64,000 bases of DNA from Myxococcus xanthus (GTDB taxonomy: Bacteria; Myxococcota; Myxococcia; Myxococcales; Myxococcaceae). The position numbers were made by a program, and so were the translations under genes. How positions within the stretch are numbered: position 1 is the stretch's first letter; every line of letters begins with the position of its first letter. Shown in pieces: positions 51,852-61,124 of the stretch. The stretch is from NCBI RefSeq assembly GCF_900106535.1, contig NZ_FNOH01000012.1, positions 186,001-250,000 of the forward strand, in the 5' to 3' direction. The notes beneath the pieces are model-generated. The model saw nothing but the letters and a program-made list of their open reading frames with translations. It was not told the DNA's origin and did no database searches.

Positions 51852-54752
51852 CTACGCCGCCAGCGCCTCGCGGCACTTGAGGCAGACGTCGCCGCCCTGC
51901 CCCACCGCTTCCGAGTACGTCCAGCAGCGCGGGCACTTCTCGCCGTGCGCTGGGAGCACCTCGGCCGTGACGCGGACGCCTTCGCCGAAGGCCTGCGCCA
52001 CTTCCAACGTCTGCGCCGCGTCACCCTTCACGTCCGCCAGCTCCACCTGGCTGGTGATGAAGAGGCCCGGCAGCTCGGCCAGGTGCGCCTGGAGGAAGTC
52101 GCGCGCCGCGCCCTCTGCCGTCAGCACCACCCGCGCCTCCAGCGATGAGCCGATGCGTTTGTCCCGCCGCGCCGCCTCCAGCACGCCCTGCACCGCGCCG
52201 CGCACCGCGAAGAGCTTCGCGTAGCGCTCGGCCAACGCCGGGTCCAACTTCGCGGACACCACCGGAAAGCCGCCCAGGAAGACGCTCTCCGCCGGCTTGC
52301 CCGGCAGCGTCTGCCACGCCTCCTCCGCCGTGAAGCTCATCACCGGCGCCAGGAGGCGCAGCAGCACCGAGGCCACCTCGTACAGCACCGTCTGCGCGCC
52401 GCGCCGGGGCTGCCCGTCCGCGCGCCACGTGTAGAGCCGGTCCTTGAGGATGTCGAAGTACACCGCCGACAAGTCGCCGGCGACGAAGTCCACCACCGTC
52501 GCGTAGACGAGGTGGAACTCGTAGTCCTCGTACGCCTTGCGCACCCGCGCCACCACCTCCGCCAGCCGCCCCAACGCCCAGCGGTCCAACGGCAGCAGCT
52601 CCACCTCCGGCACCGCGTGCTTCGCCGGGTCGAAGTCGTAGAGGTTGCTCAGCGCGTAGCGGACGGTGTTGCGAATCTTCCGGTAGCCTTCCGACAGGCC
52701 CTTCAGAATCTGGTCCGACAGGCGCACGTCATTGCGGTAGTCGCTGGCCGCCACCCACAGGCGCAGCACCTCCGCGCCGTACTGCTGGATGACCTTGTCC
52801 GGCGCCACCACGTTGCCGCGGCTCTTGGACATCTTCTCGCCCTGGCCATCCACCACGAAGCCGTGCGTGAGGCAGGCCTTGTACGGCGACATGTCGCGCG
52901 TGCCCACCGCCACCAGCATGGACGAATGGAACCAGCCGCGATGCTGGTCACTGCCCTCCAGGAAGAGGTCCGCCGGAATCCGCTGCCGCTTCTCCAGCAC
53001 CGCGGAGAACATGCACGCCGAGTCGAACCACACGTCGAGGATGTCCGTCTCGCGGCGGAACTCCCCCTTGCCGCAGCGCGGGCATTGGAAATCCGCGCCC
53101 AGGAACTCCTTCACCGGCGTGCGGTACCACACGCCCACGCCCTCTTTCTCCACCGCCGCCGCCACCCGCTCCATCAACTCCGGCGACACCACGGCTTCCT
53201 CGCAGCCCTCGCAGTAGGCGATGCAGATGGGCACGCCCCACGTCCGCTGGCGGCTGATGGTCCAGTCCGGCCGCGTCTCCAGCATGCCGCGGATTCGGCT
53301 GTGCCCCCACGAGGGCACCCACTGCACCTTGTCCACCTGCTCCAGCACCACCTGCCGGAACGTCTGCGTCCCATGGAAGGGCGCGTCCATGGGGATGAAC
53401 CACTGGTACGTCGCGCTCAGGATGACCGGATTGCGGCAGCGCCAGCAGTGCGGATACGTGTGCGCCACCGTGTCCGTGGCGCCGTTGAGCAGCGCGCCCT
53501 TCTCCACCAGCAACTGGATGACGACGGGGTTCGCCTCGAACACACGCCGGCCTTCCAGCGCCGGCCCCACCGTGTCGTCGTAGCGGCCGTCCGGACGCAC
53601 GGGATTGTAGATGTCCAACCCGTACTTCAGGCCGACCTCGTAGTCCTCCTGGCCGTGCCCCGGCGCGGTGTGCACCAGGCCCGTACCGGCATCCAGCGTC
53701 ACGTGCTCGCCCAGGATGACGCGGCCCCGGCGCTCGTAGAACGGGTGCTGGTACGTCAGGTGCTCCAGCTCCTCGCCGCGCGCGTACGCGAGGATGCGCG
53801 ACGGGTCCACCAACGCCGCCGCGGAGACTTCACCGCCGGGCAGCTCCACGTGCTTCACCGCCAGCTCGTCCGCCTTCACCTCCGCCAGCACCTTGGGCAA
53901 GAGCTCCCGTGCGACGCAGATGACGCGCGTGCCGAGCTGGTAGAAGACGTACTCGAACTCCGGATTGACGGAGACGGCCAGGTTGGACGGCAGCGTCCAC
54001 GGCGTGGTCGTCCAGATGACGAAGGCCACGTCCTTGCCCTTCAGCGAAGGCACGCGCTCGGCCAGCTCCGCCCCGGCCTGGAAGGCCACGTACACGGAGG
54101 GCGAGGTGTGGTTCTCGTACTCCACCTCCGCTTCCGCCAGCGCTGTCTGGTCGTACAGACACCAGTACACGGGCTTCTTGCGGCGGTAGAGCATGCCCCG
54201 CTTCGCGAACGTGGCCAGCTCGCGAATCTCCTGGGCCTCGTAGGTGAAGTCGAGCGTCTTGTACGGCTGCTCCCACGAGCCGAACACGCCCAGGCGCTGG
54301 AACTCCGCCTTCTGGATGTCGACGAACTCCAGCGCATAGGCGCGGCACGCCTCCAAGAAGGCGTCGCGAGCCAGCGTGCGCTTATCGATTTTCTTGTCCT
54401 TCAGCCGCTTCTCGACGGCCTGCTCAATCGGAAGCCCATGCGTGTCCCAGCCGGGGATGAAGTCACACCGGCGGCCGGACATGTTCCGGTACTTCACCAC
54501 GATGTCCTTGAGGACCTTGTTGAGCGCGTGGCCCGCGTGCAGGTGGCCGTTGGCGTAGGGCGGACCGTCGGGCAGGACGAAGGGCTCCGCGTCCGCGTTC
54601 TGCTCCAGAATCTTCCCCCAAATCCCCCGCTCCGCCCACCAGCCGAGCATGCGCGGCTCGAGCTGCGCCAGGTTTCCCTTCATGGGGAAATCCGTGCGCG
54701 GCAGGTTGACCGAGTCCTTGAAGTCCTTGTCCTTCGGGGGTGTGTCGCTCAT
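51852..54752 (-). CDS. ileS: Isoleucyl-tRNA synthetase
   Basis: The 966-residue class I synthetase charges tRNA-Ile. The HIGH motif is in PYANGHLHAGHALNKVLKD and the KMSKS motif in GEKMSKSRGNVVAP. The editing domain contains GTGLVHTAPGHGQEDYEV. The C-terminal zinc-binding Cys pairs are CPRCWTYSEAVG and VCLKC. These features belong to the bacterial-type IleRS. ATG 54752 begins MSDTPPKD; the extra upstream codons in frame are not typical. The terminator between it and fimU supports separate units. Divergent from the Cys-rich protein gene at 54878. Confidence 0.97.
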   Translation of the reverse strand: MSDTPPKDKDFKDSVNLPRTDFPMKGNLAQLEPRMLGWWAERGIWGKILEQNADAEPFVLPDGPPYANGHLHAGHALNKVLKDIVVKYRNMSGRRCDFIPGWDTHGLPIEQAVEKRLKDKKIDKRTLARDAFLEACRAYALEFVDIQKAEFQRLGVFGSWEQPYKTLDFTYEAQEIRELATFAKRGMLYRRKKPVYWCLYDQTALAEAEVEYENHTSPSVYVAFQAGAELAERVPSLKGKDVAFVIWTTTPWTLPSNLAVSVNPEFEYVFYQLGTRVICVARELLPKVLAEVKADELAVKHVELPGGEVSAAALVDPSRILAYARGEELEHLTYQHPFYERRGRVILGEHVTLDAGTGLVHTAPGHGQEDYEVGLKYGLDIYNPVRPDGRYDDTVGPALEGRRVFEANPVVIQLLVEKGALLNGATDTVAHTYPHCWRCRNPVILSATYQWFIPMDAPFHGTQTFRQVVLEQVDKVQWVPSWGHSRIRGMLETRPDWTISRQRTWGVPICIAYCEGCEEAVVSPELMERVAAAVEKEGVGVWYRTPVKEFLGADFQCPRCGKGEFRRETDILDVWFDSACMFSAVLEKRQRIPADLFLEGSDQHRGWFHSSMLVAVGTRDMSPYKACLTHGFVVDGQGEKMSKSRGNVVAPDKVIQQYGAEVLRLWVAASDYRNDVRLSDQILKGLSEGYRKIRNTVRYALSNLYDFDPAKHAVPEVELLPLDRWALGRLAEVVARVRKAYEDYEFHLVYATVVDFVAGDLSAVYFDILKDRLYTWRADGQPRRGAQTVLYEVASVLLRLLAPVMSFTAEEAWQTLPGKPAESVFLGGFPVVSAKLDPALAERYAKLFAVRGAVQGVLEAARRDKRIGSSLEARVVLTAEGAARDFLQAHLAELPGLFITSQVELADVKGDAAQTLEVAQAFGEGVRVTAEVLPAHGEKCPRCWTYSEAVGQGGDVCLKCREALAA

Positions 54753-54877
54753 GTCGACAGCGGCCGTAACACGCGGCCCCCAGGGCTTCAATGCGCTCAA
54801 TCCCCACGCTATGCTGGACAGCTAGGCAAGGAGGAACCTGTCAGCCCCTCCGCCCAACACCACTGCGAGGACTGACG

Positions 54878-55195
54878 ATGAAGAACTTTGGACTGATGCT
54901 CTTCCCACTGACGGTCCTGCTCCTGGCAGGCTCCGTCGAGGCCGCGTCGCCCATCCCGGGAGCAGAGGCGCCGGTCAGCATTGGCCAGACCAGCGACACC
55001 TCGTCCGTCAAGGACGAGGATGGCAATGACATCGAGCTGCCCAAGCACGATGCCAAGCAAACTCAATGCATCGCGAAGTGCCAGGAGCCTGTCGCGAAGT
55101 GCATCAGCGGATGTGAAGGGGGAGACCGTAAATGCCAGCTGCGCTGTGCGCAGACCATGGAGCGCTGCGCCCGAAAGTGCGGCGTCCAACTCTGA
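54878..55195 (+). CDS. Secreted protein with 11-residue Cys repeat
   Basis: The 105-residue protein has a signal peptide (cleavage near VEAA, residue 23), an acidic linker (about 30-58), and a Cys-rich helical end. The eight cysteines lie at 64, 68, 75, 79, 86, 90, 97 and 101: a strict C-X3-C-X6 pattern of 11 residues. On an alpha helix this puts all thiols on one side. Such CX3C patterns occur in disulfide helical hairpins and in metal-storage proteins. ATG 54878 follows GCGAGGACTGACG. It is divergent from ileS and convergent with the Tad-like operon. I do not recognise the family. Confidence 0.72.
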   Translation: MKNFGLMLFPLTVLLLAGSVEAASPIPGAEAPVSIGQTSDTSSVKDEDGNDIELPKHDAKQTQCIAKCQEPVAKCISGCEGGDRKCQLRCAQTMERCARKCGVQL

Positions 55196-55218
55196 CAGGG
55201 CGGGGCCCCAGGGGGGCC

Positions 55219-56034
55219 TCACTTCGGCTGCACGCCCAGCTTGCGATAGAGCCCGACCATCAGCATGTCGCCTTCGGGCTGAGTGCGGATGGTCAGTTGC
55301 TCCGTGCCTCGTTGAAACACACCGGGCTGTTCCCGGTCCTCGACAAAGCCCGCCCGGGTCAACTCGACCTGATAGAACTCCCGGACCTCCGCAGACGTGG
55401 CCTTCACGGCGTACATGGCCATCTGTGAGCCTTCCAGATTGGACCGCGTCACCTGCTCCGCGCCAGCCATCACCGGTGCCCAGTCCAGCTGAATGCTGCC
55501 GCCCGGGGTGTACTTGGACACATCGGAGGTCCCCAGGATCAACGTGACGGTGTTGTCCTGGTTCTTCTGGAAGATGACCGTGTAGGCCGTGAGCGTCTCG
55601 GTATCCAGCGCCGTGAGCATGGGCTCGGCAATCGGCGAGTTGAGCGCCTCCGGTGAAGAGGAGATGAAGAGCCCCGCGGCCCGGAAGCGGTCCACCATGT
55701 GCTGGATGAGCGGGTCCATCTGCCAGGACGTGCGCGCGAGCTGAAGGTGCATGGGCACACCATCCGTCACCTGGAGCCCGGGAGACTCCACCCAGGCTGT
55801 CACGGCGGGGATGTCCCAGCGGAAGGACGGGCGAGCCGGTGGCGTGCCTGCATCCTGCCCGGGCGCCGGTGCCGGCGCGGGCTTGGCGCCAGCGGCCGGT
55901 GCCTTCTTGGGAGGGGCCTTTCCCGCCTTCGCTTCCGCCGAGGGACGCCCCTTCGGGGCAGCGGGCTTCGACGTTTCAGCCAGCCCCACGGAGGGCGCTG
56001 TCGCGAGCGCCACGCACATCAGCCACACGCGCAT
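55219..56034 (-). CDS. Secreted protein, last gene of TadE/G-like operon
   Basis: The 271-residue protein has a signal peptide (ALATAPSVGLAE). A Lys/Pro/Ala-rich linker follows (about 25-65, KAGKAPPKKAPAAGAKPAP), then a beta-rich domain (about 70-271) with TLTAYTVIFQKNQDNTVTLILG and SAEVREFYQVELTRAGFV. ATG 56034 overlaps the upstream TadE stop codon (TGATG), so it is coupled to it. The linker suggests crossing the periplasm or peptidoglycan. No family is recognised; the operon context implies a role with the pilus-like genes. Confidence 0.7.
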   Translation of the reverse strand: MRVWLMCVALATAPSVGLAETSKPAAPKGRPSAEAKAGKAPPKKAPAAGAKPAPAPAPGQDAGTPPARPSFRWDIPAVTAWVESPGLQVTDGVPMHLQLARTSWQMDPLIQHMVDRFRAAGLFISSSPEALNSPIAEPMLTALDTETLTAYTVIFQKNQDNTVTLILGTSDVSKYTPGGSIQLDWAPVMAGAEQVTRSNLEGSQMAMYAVKATSAEVREFYQVELTRAGFVEDREQPGVFQRGTEQLTIRTQPEGDMLMVGLYRKLGVQPK

Positions 56035-57050
56035 CAGGGACACTCATTCCCCAGGAAGCACGAGTCCCGGCGGCCATATGAGACGGGGTACGGAATGGCC
56101 TGCCAGTTGAGCCCCGGTGGCAACAAGCCCGGGGACGTGGGCCAGCCCTTGAACCCCATGGTCGCCAGGCCGCCCATGGAGTCAGCGGGCAGTGGCTGAC
56201 CGAAGAAGGCCTCCTCGCCCACGGCGCTCATCCAGAACATGTTCTCCGCGCCAAAGAAGAAGGGCAGCGGCAGCCCTCCGACAACCGTCTGCGCCAGACG
56301 GCTCGCCGAGAAGTCCGGTCCAAAGGCATTCACCATCAGGCTGACGCCATAGACGCTGGAAGCCATTCCCCAGTACGGCAGGTTCAAGGGGCAGGGGGCG
56401 GGAATATCGGGGATGATGGGGCACGAGCCGGACTCACCCGAGCCCGTCAGTCCCCAGTCATCCAGCATGCTGGTCAGACGGCCCGTGCAGTTGCCGCCCT
56501 GGGCGCGCCCCATGGCGCACACGCGAATGGGGAGCATCCGGTAGTGCTCCGCCTGGAAGAAGCCCCCCGACTCCCGCTGGGCGACACGCTGCGGAATCCG
56601 GAAGGCCGTGAGGTCCGCCTGCGCGGTACAGGAGATGCCGCCGCCGTCGCGGTAGGCAACCGACGTGAAGACGGGATGCGGGTCGAAGGTCGGACCGCCC
56701 TGGGTACACGACACCTGCATCCCGTCCGTCCGGGTCAACGCGAGCGTGATGACGCCCGCGCTGTTGGTGGTCGTGCGGCTGTCGAAGTCCCGGTAGCGCA
56801 TGGCGGCGTCCTGCCCCGCGCGCTCCGCCGCCGCGGAAGAAGGCGATGAGTCATTGGGCCACTCATGCAGCTTGTGTCCCGGCGCCTCCAACAAGGCGGA
56901 GTGCGCCGCTTCGGTCACCTTCACCGAAAGGAAGGATACCTCGGCGAAGTGGATGACGAAGAGGAGGATGGTGATGAAGACGAGCGAGCCGATGGCCATC
57001 TCCACCATCGCCTGGCCTCGCTGGGTGCGACGCGAAGGAGACAGCTCCAT
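56034..57050 (-). CDS. TadE-like pseudopilin
   Basis: The 338-residue protein carries a TadE-type N-terminus: a basic region, RGQAMVEMAIGSLVFITILLFVIHF (hydrophobic helix about 13-33) and a long body of about 300 residues with several Cys and a Gly/Ser-rich part. The Met-Val-Glu sequence after the Ala is the TadE signature around the processed site. It is larger than usual TadE. ATG 57050 follows GGGGAGGG, within one base of the TadG-like stop. It is the third gene of a four-gene operon. Confidence 0.78.
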   Translation of the reverse strand: MELSPSRRTQRGQAMVEMAIGSLVFITILLFVIHFAEVSFLSVKVTEAAHSALLEAPGHKLHEWPNDSSPSSAAAERAGQDAAMRYRDFDSRTTTNSAGVITLALTRTDGMQVSCTQGGPTFDPHPVFTSVAYRDGGGISCTAQADLTAFRIPQRVAQRESGGFFQAEHYRMLPIRVCAMGRAQGGNCTGRLTSMLDDWGLTGSGESGSCPIIPDIPAPCPLNLPYWGMASSVYGVSLMVNAFGPDFSASRLAQTVVGGLPLPFFFGAENMFWMSAVGEEAFFGQPLPADSMGGLATMGFKGWPTSPGLLPPGLNWQAIPYPVSYGRRDSCFLGNECP

Positions 57051-57051
57051 G

Positions 57052-58668
57052 TCACGGCCCTCCCCTGTAGCCCTGTGCACGCAGGGCCTCGTATGCCTCC
57101 GCCGCCCAGCCCACGCCGGCGCCGTTCAGCTCGTCCACGAAATCCTCCGCGCCGCTGGAGTCCACGGTGGCGGGGACCAACGTGGCGCGCCAGTACGGAT
57201 TGAGCAGATTGGGAGGCTCGCGCCAGTGCTCGCGACGATGGTAGTAGGCCAGCCCGGTGGACACCGCCGTCTGGCGGCTGATGTTCAACCCGCCGCCCGC
57301 CGGCCCCAGGACGAGTCCGCTGTTGTCGAACCCGCTGTCCGTCCCCCCGAACCGGAAGCGGAACAGCAGGTTCCAGGGGTCCGCCTGGGTGCCACGCACG
57401 GCATAGTCCCGCTGGATGACCGCGAAGTTCTTCGGCTGGCCCCAGTTGTCATCCTTGTCCATGACCTTGACGCCGTTGTAGTCGACGAACATGGGCCAGA
57501 CGGACGGGCACCCCATCCGATTGCGGCCATAACAGGTCCCCATGTTGTGACGCGTCTGCGCCGGCTCCAGGTCACCCGTTCCCAGGCGCGGAGACCAGCG
57601 GTGCCGGTCCCTGGGGTCGCTCGAATCCGAGGCGATGAGCAGCGACTCCGCGACACCGATTCCAAAAGTCTGCGTGGGGCACGGGGACCGGCCACGGGCG
57701 AAGGTGACGAAGGCCAGACCATGGTCATCCGCGATGGAGTACGTGTCCGTCGTGCCCAGATACGTGCCATGAAGCGGCGTGCGAGCCCAGTAGGTGCTGC
57801 CATCCCCCTGAATCATCACCGTGTCCGGGGTAGTCAACCGCCGCTGGATACCCGCCGTGACGAGCCAGTCATCAGTGGGGAAGATGCCACGGTTGGCGAC
57901 GAAGCTGTGCCCCCGGCTGCCCATGGCCGCGTAGACGTGATGCCCGTTGATGAGGTTGGGCCACGCCACGGCCCCCAGGTAGGGCGCCACCTCGCGGCGC
58001 GTGGTGGAGACCCCATCCACTCGGAGCTCCCCCGCCCAGCGGCTGCCCGCGCCGGCGCTGTCGATGATGTCGTTCGCGGCGGACTGGTTGTTCAATTCGA
58101 GCATCATGCGCCCGTACTGGACGACCTGCCCCACGACGAACATCTGCTGCGCGGCCTGGCTGAGCCGCAACGCTCGCTGCGCGGCGGGCCGCTCGAGCTG
58201 ATCCCACTGAGGAGCAATCTCCGTCCGGTCGTAGCGAGAGAGCGCGTTCTGGCTGCGGGTGATGTCCCGGACGCCCTGGATGGCGCACCTGCAGAAGCTG
58301 CTGCACCCCGAATAGGGAATGCAGCACGGCAACAACGCGATGTAGGGAAGCATCGCGATGGTGTAGGCATTCCGCGTGGCGCCAATCTGCGCGCGGTAGT
58401 AGCTGCTCCAGTCGATGAGGCTGTTCACCGCGGCCTTGGAGACCAGGTGGCCAATCTGCGCCCGGCTCATCAAGGCCATCTCGTTGAAGACGCGCGCCGT
58501 CGTCGCCGCCTGGCTGTAGGCAGCGGCATCCGCCGCGGCCTGGACCTCCATCTTCTCCTTCACCTTGGAGCCAAACGACAACGTCAAGGTCACCAGCAGG
58601 GTGAGGAGCAACAGCGTCAAGGCGAACAGCACCAGCGTCTGTCCGCGGCTCAGTAGCTTGTGCGTCAT
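57052..58668 (-). CDS. TadG-like pilus assembly protein
   Basis: The 538-residue protein begins RGQTLVLFALTLLLLTLLVTLTLSFG, a membrane helix, followed by VQAAADAAAYSQAATTARVFNEMA, the TadG/TadE-like A-rich region with AADAAA. The body is large (about 60-538) with Tyr, Gly and Cys pairs. TadG proteins belong to the Tad/Flp pilus or secretion machinery. It overlaps the upstream TadE-like gene (ATGA) and precedes the downstream TadE-like gene by one base. No ATPase, TadB/C or flp gene is in this window. Confidence 0.8.
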   Translation of the reverse strand: MTHKLLSRGQTLVLFALTLLLLTLLVTLTLSFGSKVKEKMEVQAAADAAAYSQAATTARVFNEMALMSRAQIGHLVSKAAVNSLIDWSSYYRAQIGATRNAYTIAMLPYIALLPCCIPYSGCSSFCRCAIQGVRDITRSQNALSRYDRTEIAPQWDQLERPAAQRALRLSQAAQQMFVVGQVVQYGRMMLELNNQSAANDIIDSAGAGSRWAGELRVDGVSTTRREVAPYLGAVAWPNLINGHHVYAAMGSRGHSFVANRGIFPTDDWLVTAGIQRRLTTPDTVMIQGDGSTYWARTPLHGTYLGTTDTYSIADDHGLAFVTFARGRSPCPTQTFGIGVAESLLIASDSSDPRDRHRWSPRLGTGDLEPAQTRHNMGTCYGRNRMGCPSVWPMFVDYNGVKVMDKDDNWGQPKNFAVIQRDYAVRGTQADPWNLLFRFRFGGTDSGFDNSGLVLGPAGGGLNISRQTAVSTGLAYYHRREHWREPPNLLNPYWRATLVPATVDSSGAEDFVDELNGAGVGWAAEAYEALRAQGYRGGP

Positions 58669-59459
58669 AGTGCCTCGGGAGCAGGAGCGCAGTTCTGCGT
58701 CTGGAAGAAGCGCCGTTGCACCGGCGTCAACATCCGAAGAGAAGCGGAGGCGTGGATGGGGATGACGTACTGCTCGGAGTTCATCCGCCGCAGCGCCTCT
58801 TCACGAATCAGCCCTTCCAGCCCCATGGACGGAGGCCCCTGGGTCCATCTGGCGCGTTGGGTCTGCATCAACGGGTTCTGGTTCGTGTAATCCCGCCACC
58901 CCCAGCGCGCCATCGTCAACCGGGCGATGACCCAGTTGGCGAAGGGAATCTTGAGCGGAAACCAGTAAACCAGCCGCGTCTCGAGCCGCACGATGCCCGC
59001 CGGATTGTCGAACTGGTCGAAGAGCGCGTCCTCGTTCGGCACCGCCGTGGCCAGTGGGCTGTCGCGGATGATCCACACGATGGCCCCGGTGTGATTCCCG
59101 TCGGGCATCGACACCCGGTTGGCCCGCCCTGTCGCCCCGTTGTACTGGTTGTCGCGGCGGGCCGCGAAGGCATTGGCCAGCTTCTGCCCCGGTGAGCCGC
59201 CCGCGCCGCCCAGGAACGAATAATAACTGGGCATCAGCGCGAGGATGGCCGCGTGAGTCATGGCCTGACAGTCGCCATGGTTGACGCTGCCCACCCGCGT
59301 CGCGCGAAAGGCGGCGTACTCCGCCAACAGCCGCCCCTGCAGCATCAGGAAGAGCTGCAGCGTCCCCAAGATGAGGAACACCATCAAGGGGAGCGTCAGG
59401 GCAGACTCCACCATCGCCTGTCCGGATTCGCGTCTTCCGCTCGGGCGCATTGAATTCAT
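58665..59459 (-). CDS. TadE-like protein, first gene of operon
   Basis: The 264-residue protein contains the TadE motif: ESGQAMVESALTLPLMVFLILGTLQLFL, hydrophobic about residues 18-42, with the conserved Glu after Val. Then LAEYAAFRATRVG follows. The C-terminal part (about 60-264) is a beta-rich domain. The start is either ATG 59459 or ATG 59450; the first is chosen. Its stop overlaps the TadG start (ATGA). The region to 59615 carries the operon promoter, with a CGTCAA-c-TTGACG inverted repeat at about 59502-59514. Confidence 0.78.
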   Translation of the reverse strand: MNSMRPSGRRESGQAMVESALTLPLMVFLILGTLQLFLMLQGRLLAEYAAFRATRVGSVNHGDCQAMTHAAILALMPSYYSFLGGAGGSPGQKLANAFAARRDNQYNGATGRANRVSMPDGNHTGAIVWIIRDSPLATAVPNEDALFDQFDNPAGIVRLETRLVYWFPLKIPFANWVIARLTMARWGWRDYTNQNPLMQTQRARWTQGPPSMGLEGLIREEALRRMNSEQYVIPIHASASLRMLTPVQRRFFQTQNCAPAPEAL

Positions 59460-59615
59460 GGCGGGCGCATGTTCCGGGAATTCAGTCCAGATCGGACATA
59501 CGTCAACTTGACGGGGCGTTCCTTGCATCGCGAACAGGAGAACACGGCTCTGCGACAAACGCGCTTTTCTGGCGTGAAACAACCGAGTTACAGCATCCAC
59601 CGCTGACTCATGGGG

Positions 59616-61046
59616 CTAACGTGACTTCATCCCCTTTGTGTCCAACTGGTACTTTTTCACCAGCCGTTCAATCGACTTCCGGTGGAGCCCACTCTCACGC
59701 GCGGCGCGAGACAGGTTTCCTTCGCAGCGCGTCAAAACGCTGGTGATGTATTCACGCTCGAAGTTCTCCAGCAGTTGCTCCTTGGCGTTTTTGAAGGAGA
59801 GGTGCTCGTTGAAGGGCAGCGGCCCTTCGCGGACCTGTCCCCGCACGCGAGGCGGCAGGTGCGCGGGCTGAATCTCCTCGCCCTCACTGAAGGTGAGGAC
59901 GTGAGACAACACGTTCATCAGCTCACGCACGTTGCCCGGCCATGAATACGACATCAGCAGGCCCAGGGACTCCGCGGAGAAACGCTTCTTGCCGTGCTTG
60001 CCCACCACTTCCGGGTCCGCGAGCGCGCGCTTGAGGATGAGGGGGATGTCGTCGCGGCGCTGTCGCAGCGGCGGCAGCTGGATGGTGATGACGGACAAGC
60101 GGAAGTAGAGGTCCTCGCGAAAGCCGCCGACCTGAATCTCCTTCATCAGGTCGCGGTTGGTGGCGGCGATGACGCGGCAGTCCACCTCGATGACGTCGTT
60201 GCCACCCACGCGCCGCACTTCATGGTTCTCCAGCACGCGCAGCAGCTTGGGCTGAAGGTCCAGCCGCAGCTCGCCCAGTTCGTCCAGGAAGATGGTGCCC
60301 CCGTGCGCGCGCTCGAAGGCGCCTGGCCGGCTGCTCACCGCGCCGGTGAAGGCGCCCTTCTCATGGCCGAACAACTCGCTTTCGATGAGGTTGGGCGGAA
60401 TGGCGCCGCAGTCCAGCACCTCCATGGGCCCCTTCGTGCGGCCGGACAGCTCATGGATGGCGCGTGCCACCAGCTCCTTCCCGGTGCCCGTCTCACCTTG
60501 GATGATGACGGACACTCCCATGGGGGCGATCTTCTTGATGAGGCCGAATATCTGCCGCATCTTCATGCTCTGCCCCACCATGCCGCACAGCTCGCCCTCG
60601 CGGTCGGGCTCGATGGTGACTTCCTCATCCAGTGGCGCGAAGGTCAGCACCGACGAGCCCGCGCGAATCTGCGAGCCGGGTGACAGGTAGGCCCGCTCGA
60701 TGCGCCGGCCATCCAGGAAGGTGCCGTTGGTGGAGCCCAGGTCCACCAGCAGATAGCCGCGCTCGGTGAACTGGATTTCGAAGTGGTGACGGCTGGCGGT
60801 GCGGTCCTCCACCAGCACCAGGTCATTGCCTGGATGCGCGCCGCAACGCAGCCGCTCCTTGTCGCTCACCACCGAGCGGCCGGTGTCCGGTCCGGAGGTG
60901 ACGGCCAGGCGGCACTTGTGGAGCTTCACCGTGGTGCGCGGGTCCACCACGAGCGTTTCGCCCAACAACGGAGAGTGGTTCAGGTCTTGTCCGACGTCGC
61001 CGGGACTGGTGTGGATGTCGTCAGGGTGCAGAGGGGGAGCACTCAT
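59616..61046 (-). CDS. FHA-domain sigma54-dependent activator
   Basis: The 476-residue regulator has an N-terminal FHA domain (about 30-135, SRHHFEIQFTERGYLLVDLGS then TNGTFLDGRRI), which binds phosphothreonine. The AAA+ domain follows (GETGTGKE Walker A; GAFTGAV sigma54 contact; GGTIFLDELGEL Walker B; FREDLYFRLSV). The C-terminus has a Fis-type helix-turn-helix (NLSRAARESGLHRKSIERLV). It should be controlled by a Ser/Thr kinase through FHA binding. It lies next to the TadE/G-like operon on the same strand, but the gap is 156 bases with its own region. ATG 61046 was preferred to the longer frame. Confidence 0.94.
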   Translation of the reverse strand: MSAPPLHPDDIHTSPGDVGQDLNHSPLLGETLVVDPRTTVKLHKCRLAVTSGPDTGRSVVSDKERLRCGAHPGNDLVLVEDRTASRHHFEIQFTERGYLLVDLGSTNGTFLDGRRIERAYLSPGSQIRAGSSVLTFAPLDEEVTIEPDREGELCGMVGQSMKMRQIFGLIKKIAPMGVSVIIQGETGTGKELVARAIHELSGRTKGPMEVLDCGAIPPNLIESELFGHEKGAFTGAVSSRPGAFERAHGGTIFLDELGELRLDLQPKLLRVLENHEVRRVGGNDVIEVDCRVIAATNRDLMKEIQVGGFREDLYFRLSVITIQLPPLRQRRDDIPLILKRALADPEVVGKHGKKRFSAESLGLLMSYSWPGNVRELMNVLSHVLTFSEGEEIQPAHLPPRVRGQVREGPLPFNEHLSFKNAKEQLLENFEREYITSVLTRCEGNLSRAARESGLHRKSIERLVKKYQLDTKGMKSR

Positions 61047-61124
61047 CTGCGCACGAGGATAGCAAAGGCCCCCCACGAGGCCCGCCCCTCGCGGGCGTCC
61101 GTGCTAGGCTCTCGTGCCCCGCCC

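Noticed and set aside
52512-54875. 787-codon open frame on the strand opposite ileS
   Set aside because: It is the antisense shadow of ileS in GC-rich DNA; the product is Arg/His/Leu-rich without motifs, and the ileS frame has all synthetase signatures.
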